Below, in pieces: positions 36,769 through 49,183 of a stretch of 64,000 nt of DNA (position 1 is its first letter; the number at the start of each line of letters is the position of its first letter). The DNA lies in the NCBI GenBank assembly GCA_025531455.1, contig JAMYHL010000013.1, forward strand, positions 434,001 to 498,000, in the 5' to 3' direction. Origin of the DNA: Apiotrichum sp. Y4204 (lineage: Eukaryota; Basidiomycota; Tremellomycetes; Trichosporonales; Trichosporonaceae). The notes under the pieces were generated by a model that saw only the letters and a program-made list of their open reading frames with translations, was not told the origin of the DNA and did no database searches. A program made the translations under genes and the position numbers.

Positions 36769-39282
36769 CATGGAAGAGAGCAAAAGCCACCCAGCGCCAG
36801 CGCTCCGAACGGAACGCCAACGGCCCAGCGGGCCCAGCGGGCCCAGCGCCCGCCCTGCCCCCGAGCCAGGAAAAAAGGCAGCGCCCGGGCCAGCGCCCCC
36901 GAGCCCGGGATGTGCCTTTCCTCCTGTCCCACTTTTACCAAAAAGACAAAAAGCCCCCTTTTCCCCTTTCCTCCCTTTCCCCCCAGCCAGGCCCCGCCCG
37001 TTTTTGGATGGACCAACTCTGATGCACAAGGGGCACTGAATAAATCCACAAAGGACGAAGAGTGGGATTGTGGCCTTGTGGGACGGGGGGGCAGTGTACC
37101 GGACACACCGGACATCGACAGGCCGCCACCATGTTTTGAGTGCATGCATGCGTGGATGCATGCCTCTATGCATGTCCTGTTGTCCTGCATGGGAAGGTGG
37201 TACACTTGCATGCGGAGCGGCACGCATCCGGGGGCGCGCGTGTGGAGAGGCGGCCACGGAAAACTAGGATCGAGACGCGTTCGAGTGCAAGGCTGGCGTG
37301 GATCGGCGTGCGGATCATCGGGGGTGGGTGGATCAATGGATCGGCGGATGCTGCTGATCCACATTGCATTCTAGGATCCCATGCAGAATGGGGGACCCGC
37401 GATGCGCCGATCCATACTCAGCTAGGCGCTAGCAGCTCGTGCGTGCACTGCAGTCCAGTCATCTCCAGTCAGGCCCAGTTGGGCAAAGGGCGCGCGCCAA
37501 CGCGATCTGCCTGCCACAGCTCCCAGTTCTGCGAGCACTGTCGCTGCGCGCCGCGTCGCTGTCTTGCTGCCGCGCTGCCGCGGTTTCCGCGTGTGGCGTA
37601 TGTTGCGCCACCACACGCCACGCAATGCACTTCCCAGTACGCGCAGCATACAGCAGCTAGTCGGCAGCTCGGCAACAGGCACACGATGGCGCTGACAGGT
37701 GAGGAACAGCGAACAGCGGGCGACAGGATCGAAAAGCAAGAGCGTCGGAACGCAGCAAATCTCGCAGAGCACAGCGCTCAAAGCAGCGCCAGCAGCCGTC
37801 AGGACTCGTCGAGCCCTTGCTCGTCTGCTGAGAGACCCTCGGTCCCTCACGCGCCTTCATCCCTGCCCTGCTCCGGCTTGACACTTCACCTGCAATGCCC
37901 ATGTCCAGGAGCGCACTCTGCCATATCTATCCTCCATGTGGCCACTGGATTCACTCATTCACTCACCTCCGTTTGTCTCCATGCTGGGTCTGGCCGACGC
38001 GAACGACGCCCGGGCGGTCGGTGGCGGGTGGGGTGGGGCGGGATGAGGCGGGGGCGAGGAATGTGAGGAATGGGACGATAGAGATGAGAAGTAAGGGTGC
38101 GGAGCGGGAATGGAGAAAACGAAAGCGACGCGGACGAGATTAGAGAGGTTACTAGGAGTAGGTGACTAGGTGACTGGGTGACTAGGTCGCGTTGGAGGAC
38201 AAAGAAAAGTGAGGCGGATGAGGTCGCTAGTGTCGCTCGTGAGTCACTGCTCGTTTGCAGCGATAACAGTCGTGGCAGGAGATAAGGATGCCGTAGCGAG
38301 TCGAGAGGTGAGATTTGAGAGGTGGCGATAAACGAGAATGCAGTAGCGTATGCAGCAGAGAATGGATAAGAAGAAGAACGAGGAGATCAGAGTAGTGCCA
38401 AGTGGTAGGAAATTGGCCCCTAGTCGGGAGCGGGAGTGGTTTGTAGTCTATCGAGGGTATGCGGTGCGGCGGGACACGTCAAGTGCGAGCGAGACAAAAG
38501 TACTAAAAGCGTGGTGGAAATGGTGAAGCGTCCGACGCGTCGCGGGAAGGTTCCTGTGCTCCTGGCAAAGCCTGGGGATTTGACTCCCAAGGTACGTGTC
38601 TCGGATCAGTCTTCGGAGCGCGGGACAGGACCCCCAGGGGCGAGAGGGGACCGAGAACTGTGGAGAGTAGAGGGGCAAGTGTCGTGTTGCAAACGATGTG
38701 GACCTGGTGGATCTGGAAGGAGGGGGGATTTGGATATCTGCGAAGAGAGAGAGAGTCTTGATCATGTCTAGCATGTCTTGCTCGTCGCTTGGGCGGCGCT
38801 TCGCATTGCATCGCTGCATCGCTGGATACGCTGGACGATGCGTGTAAAGAAGCGGGAAGCGGGAAGCGTCATTGACAAACGCAGGAATCAAAAGTGGACG
38901 GGAAGCACAAAATGCACAGACGACGCGTCGCACATCCAACCCTTCTCCGAGCTCGCTGCTATCTCTGGCTCTCAAACAATGCAAGCAACCTACCTGCACG
39001 CCCTCCATATTCCTACTTTCCGACGCTGCTCGTCACCATCTCGATATGGGATTCCACTCGCTCAGCATGCATGCATGCATCCTCCCTATTCGTATCCTCG
39101 AATCTCGCTTTATTAGAGTTGCACCGGCCCGGCCCCCCGCCGGCACAGGCACGCAGCAAGGATCCCAAGGAACCTTGCCGGCCTTGCCCGGTTTCCCTCC
39201 CAGAGATTTTTGATCCCTCACCTCCACTTGCACTTTCACTTGCACTCCGACAACTTCCAACTCTCTCACACCCACTACTCCG
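36769..39282. other. intergenic between divergent kelch and RMP1 genes
   Basis: Divergent upstream region of about 2.5 kb. It holds TGCATGCA-type palindromes near 37141-37175 and 39066-39080 and GTGACTAG-like repeats near 38160. The plus frame 37140-38066 shows no domain and no coding bias and is not called. Confidence 0.4.
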
Positions 39283-40385
39283 ATGCACCCCAGCACGGCC
39301 TTCCACCTGCGCACGGAGACAGCCCTCCTCTCAACGCTGTACACCCGCTCGCGGGCGCAGCACCGCGCCCAGCTCTTCCTGCGCAACATGGAGGAGGTCC
39401 TCCGTCTCGCGAAAAGAGTCCTCGCGCAGCTCGAGCTAGAGCCCTTCAACAACCCATCCTCAGCGCCGACATCCCGCGCATCCTCGCCAAAGTCATCAAC
39501 TCCCACCCCGCTCGCACCGCTACGGCCCCTAATCGCAAAAGTATGTACCCCTTTACGACTCCCTCCTAATGCCAGCTCCTCATCGCCCTCCTTTCCGCGG
39601 GGCGCGCGACGCAGCGCATGCTCGCGCTCGCGCACTTCGTGCCCCTCCAGACGCTGCTTGCGGGTATCTATGGGCGACTGTTCGCGGTGGCAATGTACCT
39701 TGCGCCGATGGCGGGCGTTGATGGCGCGCGGGTCGTGCAGGGCGAAGTCGAGGGCAAAGGGGTGGAGATGGGGAGGGATGTTGCTGGGATGCGGGAAGGG
39801 GAGATGGGCGAGATGGGGACTATTGGGGAAGTCCTAGCGAGAGAGGTCGTGGGGGATGTGGGAGAGAAACTTGAGCGACCGAGAATCGACATGGCAGGCG
39901 GCAAGCGCCCCGCAGCGACGAATATCTCATCAGAGACGAAGGCGCGTGAACCGGGATCCAAGCCCGAGCCCAAACTCGCGTCTGAGCCAGAAGCCGAAAG
40001 ACAAGAAGAAAGCGAAATCGGAACTCCTGCGAGGACAAGAATCTCCACGACTGAGGTGTCGAAGAAGAAGAAAGGGGAAAAGGGGGAGAAACGCGATGCG
40101 GTGGACGATATCTTTGGCGTCACAAAAAAGGTGAAGAAGGACAAGAGCAGGGAGGGAACGACGAGGATCCCCAAGGAGCGGACGGCCGATACCAACAAGG
40201 TCCTGCCGGGGAGCGAAAGTCCGACCAAAAAACGTGTCAAGACCGACAAGGGTGACAAGCCGCTGCCTGCGTCCAACTCGGATACCGAGCCCAAGCCCAA
40301 GAAGGTCAAGGACACCAACAAATCCAAGAAGGACAAGGCCAAGAAGAAACGCAAAGACGCAATGGACGACATTTTCGGCTTTTAG
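39283..40385 (+). CDS. RMP1: RNase MRP protein 1 (Rmp1/Nepro-like)
   Basis: Exons 39283-39540 and 39576-40385, split by a 35-nt intron, give 355 residues. The N-terminal helix pair matches the Rmp1/Nepro pattern: LYTRSRAQHRAQLFLRNMEE, where yeast Rmp1 has HRNKNQHRAASW, then across the intron PLIAKLLIALLSAG and LALAHFVPLQTLLAGIYGRL, the counterpart of Rmp1 ALGQFVTLGC. Rmp1 is the RNase MRP-specific subunit in the nucleolus, needed for pre-rRNA processing. The C-terminal half is Lys/Glu-rich with two DDIFG motifs (VDDIFGVT and MDDIFGF at the end), a pattern seen in nucleolar proteins of this family. The start ATG at 39283 follows a pyrimidine-rich leader. The match is from memory of the family and is weaker outside the helical core. 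Confidence 0.75.
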
Positions 40386-40572
40386 CTACACCACACATCG
40401 CAACCATCACACACATCACACCGCAGCACGCATCATACTCAACACTGGCATAGGCATAGGCATATATATACAACATGTAGCACTACAAGGACAACGTTTA
40501 CTCTCTCGTACAGTGGTGATTAGAATTCCGGTTGCTTGATTTCTTAAATATTGGATCTTTTTCCTTCTCCAT

Positions 40573-43409
40573 TCACTCCTCGGGAATCACCTCGTCACAA
40601 CCGACCCCGAGCGTCTCCCACGCACTAACAAGCTCAGCGGCGGTCGGGCGCGCCTCGGGGGCCGCCTCGAGCATCGCGCGCAGGACGTCGCGAACGTCGT
40701 CAGGTACGCGCACGCCCTCGCCAAGGAAGAACATGGCCGGCGCGCCGTCGGCATACGGCTCGGCGGACACCGGCTCGCTCGCGGACGGGACTGGCCAGTG
40801 CGGCGCGGTGGGCGAGGTGGGCGATTTGTAGATACTCCGGATGGAGCTCGAGCGCGATACGGGCGCGTGCATGCGGAGCGAGGACGAGCGGGACACGGAT
40901 CCGCCCGCGCCGGCCGGGGTCGGGCTCGGCGGTGGCGAGTCGCCGGACCGCAACAAACGCTCCACCGTCGGCGGGTGCCGCCCCTTGACCCACTGGTGCC
41001 AGAGCTTGATGCCTGACGGGCTCTCGTTCGCGGTCGTCACAACGTCGTCGGCGGCCTGAAGGCTCTCGGCAGATCCGACGCGCGAGAGGCGCGTGCGCTC
41101 CAGCGGCAGCGTACCCCGCGTCGGGGTGTGCTTCGCGATACGCAGGCTACCGCCGCGCTTCATCTCCGCGCCGAGGGCGGGCACGGGCTCTTCGCGGAGT
41201 GCGCTCGGATACGGCGAGTTGGAGCCGGCGGGGGTGTTGGCGCCCGTCTCGAGGATATCGAGGCGCTCGCGCTCCTCCCACGCCCAGAGGCCGCCGTTGC
41301 GCACGTGGTGCATCATCTCGACGCGCCGGATGCCGCGGTACGGCTCGCGGCCCGTGATGCATTGGTAGAGGGTCGCGCCGAGGGCGAAGATGTCGACAGG
41401 GAAGGAGAAGGGCGCGGTCGGGTCCACGAGCTCCGGGGGCGAGAACGGGAGTGTGCCGAGCCCGACGCCGTCAGTCGGCGGGTGCGCGGGATGCACGAGC
41501 AGCGACGAGCCAAAGTCGCTAAGACGGATGTGCAGATCGGCCGTGAGCTGCCGTCAGTGAGAATCCAAGATATATCACGTACTAGGAGGTTGCTCGGCTT
41601 GATGTCGGCGTGCACAACACCGCGCGAGTGGACCCACTCGAGGGCCTCGGCAGCCTCGCGTGCCCAACGGCCCCAGAGCTGCTGTCCGACGAGGTGGGGC
41701 GACGTTCGGAGGAGGCGGTCCAGGGTGCCCAGGGGCGCGTGCTCGAGGACGAGTACCAGGCGCGCGCTCTCGGCCGCGACAGCAGCCACGGCAGCGACAG
41801 TGCCTGGGGAGGACTCCTGTCTGCTGCCAGCGTAGATGGTTGAAGAGCGGGGGCGGCGGGCAGGTGAGCCGGCGAGTGCGCTGGGCGTGCCGGGCCCGCT
41901 CGTCGCGGGGCTGCCAGTGCTGCTGTCCACCGAGTCGCTCACACTGCGGCTGTGCATTGTCGTGATCGAGCGCTGCACACCCGCCTCCTCGTCCTCCTTG
42001 ACTGCAATGAGCTTGATACAGTACACGCGCCCGCGGTCCGCATCCTTGCCGAGCGGCGAGCCTGGGCGCTGCCTGCGCGGCTGCCCGACGCGGTTGAGGA
42101 AGAAAGCCTCGCGAAGCCCGAGCGTCTGGCTCTCGCGGTCGGCGGCCAGTCGCTTCGCTGCACAGAGCGTCCATTCCGAATCACCCGAACCGGATGCAGC
42201 AGGTGACGGCAAAGAAGCTTCTGCGGTTCCATCGACGCGTCGATATGCCGCGAGGTACACACACGCGTGGCGGCCCTCTCCAAGGAGATAGTTCTCATTC
42301 GGGTAGAGCCGTAGTTGAATGTCGTCAGCGGCTGGAGGCCGGGGGAGGGGCGGCAGACCCGCGGCCGCCTTTGAGGGTAACAAGTTGGGGGACTGGTGGA
42401 GAGCGCGGAGGGGCCCGGCGGCTGTGGGTGACAGACAGCATGGAAAGTCGCCGTCGTCGCCGTCGTCCGGGGTGAGGGGGGGCGGCGAGGGCGGCGCGGG
42501 TGGTCTGGCCGGGAGGGCGCGTGCGCGAAGACTCGACGCCCGGGAAAGCGACAGCGGGGAGGGCGTGAATGCGTTGAGCCGAGGCGCGGGCGGGGGCGTG
42601 TCGGCTGCTGCGGAGGCGAAGAAGTTGGACGTCTTGGAGATGGAAGCCGGCGTGCTCGTGCCCGTTGCGGGCTCCGAGGTGGGGGACATGTGGGTCATGT
42701 GCGACATGTGGGCCGGGGTCTGATTCAGGTTGAGGAGGAAGGGGGAGGGAGAAGGGGATGCGAAAGACTTGTGGAACGGGTCGGTCGGGGACGTGGGTGG
42801 CGACGCGACGAGCGTGCTCCCCACCATCGGGGCCATCGGGGACAGGCGCTCGGGCACGTCGGGGTGAACCGGGGCCGGGACGGTGTGGGAATGGCTCGGG
42901 GGCGGGGTCACTAGCGGGGTGGGAACCGGCGGCGCGGGGGTGCGGCGCGGCGACCACGACGCGGGAGTGTGGAGATAGCTGTTGGACGGGCCGGAGGGGA
43001 TGGGGCTCGGGGTGAGGGCGGGGGAAGCGGTCGGCTGCTCGCGGAGCTGGGGTGAGTCACGTTCGCGGAGGAGCTGCGGATCCGGATCGCGACGACTCGT
43101 GCTCGTGCTTGTGCTCGTGTCCGCGTCTATGCTTCCCGCACTCGCGCCGTCGACTGTCCGGGGGGCGGCCCACGTCCTCGCCTTGGACCCCCACGCGGAT
43201 CCTGGGGACGGCTGGTCGCGCCCAAACGAGCCCTGGAGCGGGCGCGGCGGGGGGATCTCGGGGAGCCAGGACGTGTTGAAGAGGTCGTTGCGGGATTTCG
43301 GGGTGGCAAGAGGGATCGGGCTGGGGCTGTCGGCCGTCGACGCGCGGAGGGGGTATGCTGCGCCGGCGGCCTGCGGGGGTAATGGCACCGAGTGGACGCG
43401 ATGGGCCAT
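40573..43409 (-). CDS. serine/threonine protein kinase with long N-terminal extension
   Basis: Exons 41583-43409 and 40573-41547, with a 35-nt intron, give 933 residues. About 390 N-terminal residues are Ser/Pro-rich and probably disordered. The kinase domain has the glycine loop LLGEGRHACVYLA, lysine in CAAKRL, hinge LVLVLEHAPLGTLDRLL, catalytic loop VVHADIKPSNLL (intron immediately after), DFGSS, SPPELVDP and DIFALGATLYQCITGREPY. HAD instead of HRD makes it a non-RD kinase. Long Ser-rich insertions interrupt both the N lobe and the C lobe before the closing helix VRDVLRAMLEAAPEARPTA. The family is not certain. Start chosen at 43409 (CCACCATGGCC context, pyrimidine-rich leader); an in-frame ATG at 43604 would add 65 residues. 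It converges with RMP1 with only 187 nt between the stops. Confidence 0.85.
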
Positions 43410-45964
43410 GGTGGTGGAATGGGCGATGGTGGGGAGTAAGAATGGAGTAGTAGCGTAAATGGGCAGTCGCGCAGTTCGTTGGGGATGGTGGGGATGGGCT
43501 ATCCGTTGTCCGTTTGTGCCACTAGAATAGCTTTGTGGTCGTTTAATGGATTGTGGCTTACGCAAAATGCGAGTAGTTAGTTGCTGCCCATCTGCTGTAG
43601 CCATGGAGATGATCCGCTAATCCTCAAAGCTTCTAGTCCGCTGATCCGTTGATCCTCGTAATGATCCGCAGGGGCCCAAACGGCGCCAGAAGACGGCAGC
43701 AATGGCAGCGCAAGAAAAGCGCCGAAGTCACCGATCCGAAGAAAGAAGAACAGTCAGATCCGCGCTCGGCGGATCCGCTGCGGTGCGAGCAAAAGGAGTG
43801 AGAGTTGTTTGTGGCAAAGTGAACCGAGTAGAGCGACATGATCTTGATTTCTATTGATCCGTAATCCGTAATCTGACGCAGCTTGTCCGGTGGGCGGCCC
43901 GCCGCCTACGGGGCCTCGGGGGCCTCGAGACCTCGGGGGCTCGGGGGCATGCACCCAAAACCAGGGGCTCGGGGCCTGCGAATGCTAGGACTACCAGGGC
44001 GACGCGGCGCCATGCCGCCATCCTGCAACCTTGCGACCGGCCTGGCAACCTTGTCGACATCGACTCGTCTGCTCCGACGGCAACGGCAACGGTTCTCTCC
44101 ACTGTGGGGGAACGCTCAGAGATTAGAAGATTAAATTTGCGCTGCCACCGGCGCAACCCCCTGCGCCGACGCACTCGTATTCCGATCGACTGATCGATGC
44201 AGACGACTCGATCAACGACATACAAACTTGTTCTGCTGTGCTCTGTCTGCACGGATCCTACGGCACGGCTGCGGGTACGGCTATGATTACGGCCTCGGAC
44301 GCCCGCGCGGGCCGTGCTGGGTACATGTGATGTCGCAGCACAGCGCCGCACAGCGCCTAGCAGGTTCGAGCAGGAGCCATGATCCAGTGTGGCCCAGGAG
44401 GATCCAGTAGGAATCAGACAGCGGCAGGGGAGGAGACGCAAGTGGCGCCGCAGCCAGAAAAATCACTCGCTCACCGCTCTCTGTCTAACTGCTCAACGAC
44501 CCCCCACTCCGATTCGCGCCCTGCCGCCACCGTAATGTCTGCGAGTCTGCAGTCGCGTAATGATCCAAATGGCCATTTGTCCATTCTCTGCTCCAGCACC
44601 CTGCGATTTTGTATTCCGGACCCCGACAGGATCTGGACCACAGAGGTACAGGAACCAAGCGGGCGCCAAGGGACCGTGTTTAGTCCCCCTCCCCCTCTCC
44701 ACTCTGCTGTTCTGCTGCTCTGCTGGTTGGCTCTCGTCTCCCGATATCCCGATGAACGGCAAGCACGCCGCACATGACCTCCCCCAGCTCTCAGGCTCGG
44801 GGATCTGTGGAGACTCCCGCAATGCTGTTTGTCAGGCACAAGCCGTCGCAAACCTTCGGCCCAACCCACCGGGGCCCGATGCGTGCGTGCAATTCGCGAA
44901 TCCGGAGGCGCGAGCGAAAGCGCGGCGCGAGGCGACATGCATGCGCACATGCGTACGACACGCAGAGGCCGCAGCTCGCAGCTCGCAGCCCGCAGCAACC
45001 AGCGCTAAGAGCCCCACGCCGCCCCACGCCGAGGCCGAGGCCGCTACGCCTCCCCCTCCCCAACATCTCGGCTTCTGCGTTCCTTCTTGCTGGCTGATTG
45101 CTTGTGCATTTTGCATCCCCCCCTTTCCCCCCTTGCTTCCATCTGCATGGCTCGAAGTTACCGCGCATCGTCCAGGCCCCCAGACCCCACACCTGGTGAG
45201 TCACGATGACGCTCAAGTTGGGTCTGGGCCCGAGGGTTTTGCGATTCGCGAGCAATTGAGCACATGAGCAACGCGCTGTCCACCGTCCACCCAGCGCTGG
45301 GACCGTGAGAACTTGTGTGGCACTGGTTGTTTACTGAGGTTCCGATGCGGACTGTCACATGCTGCACTGCTGATCTGCTGAGCTGCTGAGAGTGTTTTGT
45401 ATGTTTGGTTCGGAGAGTACATGTTGGATTCGTAGGTAGATGGCCCTGCCACCCCAGTCCCGCATGCCGTTGTCAGGCGGCAACGTGCACTGTATCGCTG
45501 TAGCGGTCCGCAACAGCGGCTCGCAGGCCGCGTCGATACGCTCCCCAGTCCCCAGAGACCCACTTGCCGTGCGATAGTCGCCGAGCTTGACCGAGCGCGA
45601 GCGACACGCCCCCTCGCGACCCCGACACTCAGGACTTCGCGACGTTCGGTCATGGGCGAGCAATTTCGGTACATCCGATCTCCTTCTGTGTAGATGCGTG
45701 CATGCATATCGCAATCTCGCGAGATCGCGAGCTTGTTGCGCGCTTGTGGTGCAAGTTGCTTCTTTCGGCACTGACCAGCCCCCTGGGCACTTCGGGACGA
45801 CGCGACGCGTTGTGGCGTCTCGTGCGCGCTGTGTGCTGCGCGCTGCTCTGCCTATCTCATATGTCTATGTTCACCCCTCTCTCAGCCATGCCATGCATCA
45901 CGACAGATGTTCATTGTTCGATGTTCGATGTTCGATGCTCGATGTCTATCTCTAGCTCCCTTGC
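43410..45964. other. intergenic upstream of the kinase
   Basis: About 2.5 kb. The left part is the kinase leader and promoter, the right part the 3' flank of auxilin. The plus frame 44560-45267 has no recognised domain and random composition. A 7-nt repeat lies at 45917. Confidence 0.45.
45917..45944. repeat. 7-nt tandem repeat, 4 copies
   Basis: TTCGATG repeated three times and a fourth time with one change, just downstream of the auxilin stop. Confidence 0.8.
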
Positions 45965-48770
45965 TCACGCGTTGAACGCCGCCCATCTGCAAGTCAGCAC
46001 TGTGTCAATTTCCGCACTCACGCCTCGGAAAGGGTGCCAAACACGCCGTTGGCGAGCATGCGCTGCTCGACGCTCGTGGCCCCCGCGCGCAGCTTGTCGG
46101 GGTGCAGCCGCGCCACGACCTTCATGTACTTGATCTTGACCTGTTTGTCCGTGACGAGCTCGTGCATCCCGACCTTGAGCCCGCCACTCAGGATCTCGTC
46201 CCAGAGCACCGTGTCGAGTGACGCGATAAGTGCGCGCAGGTTCGTCTCCTTGCCCTTCTTCCACGCCTCGATCCTGGCGTCCACCGCGTCCTTGAGCGCC
46301 GCGCGCTCCTCATCCTCCTTCTCCGCGGCGGCGGCCGCCGCCCGCATCCCGCTCACAGCGGCAGACTTGGAGACATCGACAGGACGCGCCGGTGCAGCGG
46401 GCTTGGGTGCCTTCGGGACCGCAGCTGTAGTCGCTTTCGGGCTCGAGGCGGAGCCACCCTCGATCATGCGCTTTGCGCGGCGCACACCCTCGGACGCGAG
46501 CGCCTTCTGTCCCGGAGCCGGTGCGAGCGCCGCGTCAAAGCCGAGCACGCGCTCCCAGTCCTCGAGCGCCAGGCGCCACTTCTCCCCCATCTCGTACGCC
46601 TGCGCACGCTTCACCGTCGCCTTGACGAGTGCGTCGCCGAGCTTGACGTCCATGTCGGCAGGCAGCGGTGCCTCCTTGCTCGGGTGGTACGCCGGGCCGA
46701 TGATCACTATCGCAGCCGTGCAGTCCTCCACGGCCGTCACGCCCTCCCCGAGCTTGAGGCGCGTCGCCGCGCGGTTATTGTGCAGTGTCACGAGGTGGAG
46801 GTGGCCCGCCGGCAGGGACGTGATAGCGGAAGTGTACGCCGCGTCCGCCTCGGCGTACCGCCCGAGCTTGAAGTGCTCGTTGCCCTTGGCCTTGTGCTGC
46901 GCCGCGGTGGAAGTCTGTGCCGGTGTGGCAGGCACGAGCTGGCGCGGGGGAGGCGGAGTCGCGGCTCGCCGGGGAGTAGACGCTGGCGCCGGGGACGCGG
47001 CGCCTGGCGTACCAGACGGAGTCGCACGACCGCGGTTCCGATGCCGCGAGACGTACTTTCGCGGCTCGTCGGCAAACAGGTTTTCGACGCGCTGCTTCGT
47101 GTCGGCGCTGGACGGGGGTGGCTGCTGCTGCGCAGGTGCAGGCTTCGCACGGCGCGGTGCAGGCGGAGAAGGGGGCATGTCGGTATCGCGGAACTCGTCG
47201 CGGAAACCAGAGCTCGACGCGCCCGCGTCATCACCCCCGCGCTCCCGCTCCTCGGCCTCGACCATCCACCGCGGCCGTCCATCCGCCGGCTTCTTCTTTG
47301 CCGCATTCTGCGCCTCCAGTGCCCGCCGCTGCTCCTCGTACACCTTCATCGCGCGCTCCTTGCCCGTGTTCCAGAAACTCGTCGCCTTGGAGAGCATGCT
47401 TGCGCCAAGCTCGGACGCCTGCGCCATGATCCGGTCGGCTTGTTCCGTGAACTCGTCGCCGCCGGGGTGTGTGGGCCGTGTGCCGGTGCGCTCGCCTCGC
47501 GAGTCGCGAGGGTCGCGAGCGTCTCGGCCGTGGGTATGGGGCGAGGCGCGGCCGCTTCCACCGCCGCCGCCATTCCGCACATCACGGGGGCGGCGCCGGT
47601 CCTCGCGTGCCTGCATCTCGCGCGCGACGCGCTCGTCGTCCATTTCCATCTCGTCGTCTCCGCCCTGCGCGAGCAGCGCATCGAGTGCAGCCTGGACGTC
47701 GAGACCTGTCGGGGTTGCCGCGAGGGCGGCACGCGCCTGGGCAGGGGAGAAGCCCATCTCGACGATCTGGCCCACAATGTGCGGCGGCGGGCTGTCGACG
47801 CGCTGTGGCGGGCTGCTGCGTCGAGGTTCGCGTGCAGGGCTGGTGCCAGAAGGCTTTTGTCAGTGTGATCACGGCGCGCACGTACCCTGGGCTTGGGCGG
47901 GCACCCGAACTCGCCGAGGAGATCGTCGTCTTCCGAGGCGTACTCTGCGTACTCTGTCGCTACTGGAGGCTTGGAGGAAACAGCCGCAGAGAGCGCATCG
48001 AGGTCCCACGGGTCCGCTGGGGCAGCGGCAGCTGCAGCTGGCGCAGGGGACGCCTTGCTACGGGACGGCTGGAGGAGGCCGTCGAGCCCATCAAAGCCGT
48101 CCTGCGGTGGGGACGGCTTGCTCTGTTTGCTTTGGGGCTGGGGTTGCAGGCCGGGTGTGTCCCAGAACGTGCCGCTCTTCGCTGGAGAGGGCGTATTCCG
48201 CGCCGAGCTGGTACTGGCGCTGGTGCTAGTAGGCTTGAGCGCAGTGGGGGCAAGGGTGGGGGCGAGAGTGTCGCGCTTCGAAGCCGGTGGCGTCGGCGCC
48301 AACGCCGGAGCAGGGGACGTGCTCCCCGACGCCGAGCCGAGCTGCTTGTCCCAGAAATCGCCATGGTCCCACCGCCCGCGCTCCTCCTCGGCCTTGGCCT
48401 TGCGTTCCGCCGCGAGCTGGGCGGAGCGCTCCGCCATCGTGAGGTTGGTTTTCGGCTTACCCGGTGTGGGACCGAGGAGGGAGGAGAAGGCGTCCCCACC
48501 GGCGCCGCTGCTGCCGTTGCTCGCGGTCGTGCGTGGTGCCGGGGAAGCGGTCCCCGAGCCTGAGGGGCGGAGCGGGGAGGAGGTGCGTGTCGACGCGGAA
48601 GAGAGGCTGTAGTTTGGCTTTGCGCCGCCGCCTGCGCGCGCGAGGGTGTCAAACGAGAGCGTGCTGCTTGCCCGCGACTGTGGCTGGGGTTGCAGTAGCG
48701 GCTTTGCATTACCGCCGCTGCTTCCTGGCGTTGCGGGATCCGACCAGCTGAGGTCGAGGAGGTCGTCCAT
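45965..48770 (-). CDS. SWA2: auxilin-like clathrin uncoating factor (Swa2 type)
   Basis: Exons 47886-48770, 46022-47853 and 45965-45986 give 912 residues. The order of parts is that of yeast Swa2: an N-terminal clathrin-binding region (LLDLSW at residues 4-9, several DFWD/TFWDTPG-like motifs), a UBA domain around HIVGQIVEMGFSPAQARAAL, a linker, TPR repeats (HKAKGNEHFKLGRYAEADAA, TLHNNRAATRLKLGEG), and a C-terminal J domain with HPD in RLHPDKLRAG, ending GVFGTLSEAWAAFNA across the last intron. Auxilins bring Hsp70 to clathrin-coated vesicles and drive uncoating. Introns are 32 nt (CTGAC-AAAAG acceptor) and 35 nt. The 885-nt first exon starts at the ATG at 48770, although the frame is open further upstream. 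Confidence 0.92.
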
Positions 48771-49183
48771 TGTTGATTGGGGCTGTGGTGGATGGAGACG
48801 TGGAGATGTGGAAGGTTCAACGAGAGGTGGTGGTGGAGGTGTCTGATGCAAGGAGAGGGACAGCCCCTGACAGTCCCGATGTGCGATGTGATGGCGATAA
48901 CAGCGGCTGCGTAGCCGCTCCCGCTCCACCTTTTCTGTCACCACCACCATTATCTCGATCCATGCACTCTCCTAGCTCCATCGGTCTATGTCATGCATGC
49001 AGAGGGTATCTAGATCCAGTGCTGATGCAACTACATTGATATTGGTATGGCCAGGCAGTGCTGGCTGGTGGCTTGTGGCTCCAGGGTGGCTGATAACTGC
49101 ATCCGGTACCAAGGAATGTCACACGACGCGTGAGGCAGGTGATTTCCGCTTCCGTATCACCCAAGCCAGAGCAGTCGTTGCCT
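48771..49183. other. intergenic between auxilin start and PP2C end
   Basis: 413 nt holding the auxilin promoter and the 3' end of the PP2C gene. Nothing else seen. Confidence 0.6.

Noticed and set aside
36402..37364. 320-codon minus frame upstream of the kelch gene
   Set aside because: Translates a CT-rich promoter tract into hydrophobic Ser/Leu runs; tested as a possible first kelch exon but no donor joined it to 36314 in phase.
37140..38066. 308-codon plus frame between kelch and RMP1 genes
   Set aside because: Begins in a TGCATGCA-rich palindromic tract, has many Cys/His/Arg residues typical of noncoding GC-rich DNA, and no recognisable domain.
46034..48229. 731-codon plus-strand frame opposite auxilin
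   Set aside because: Same shadow effect. The minus strand has UBA, TPR and J domains with consistent splice sites.
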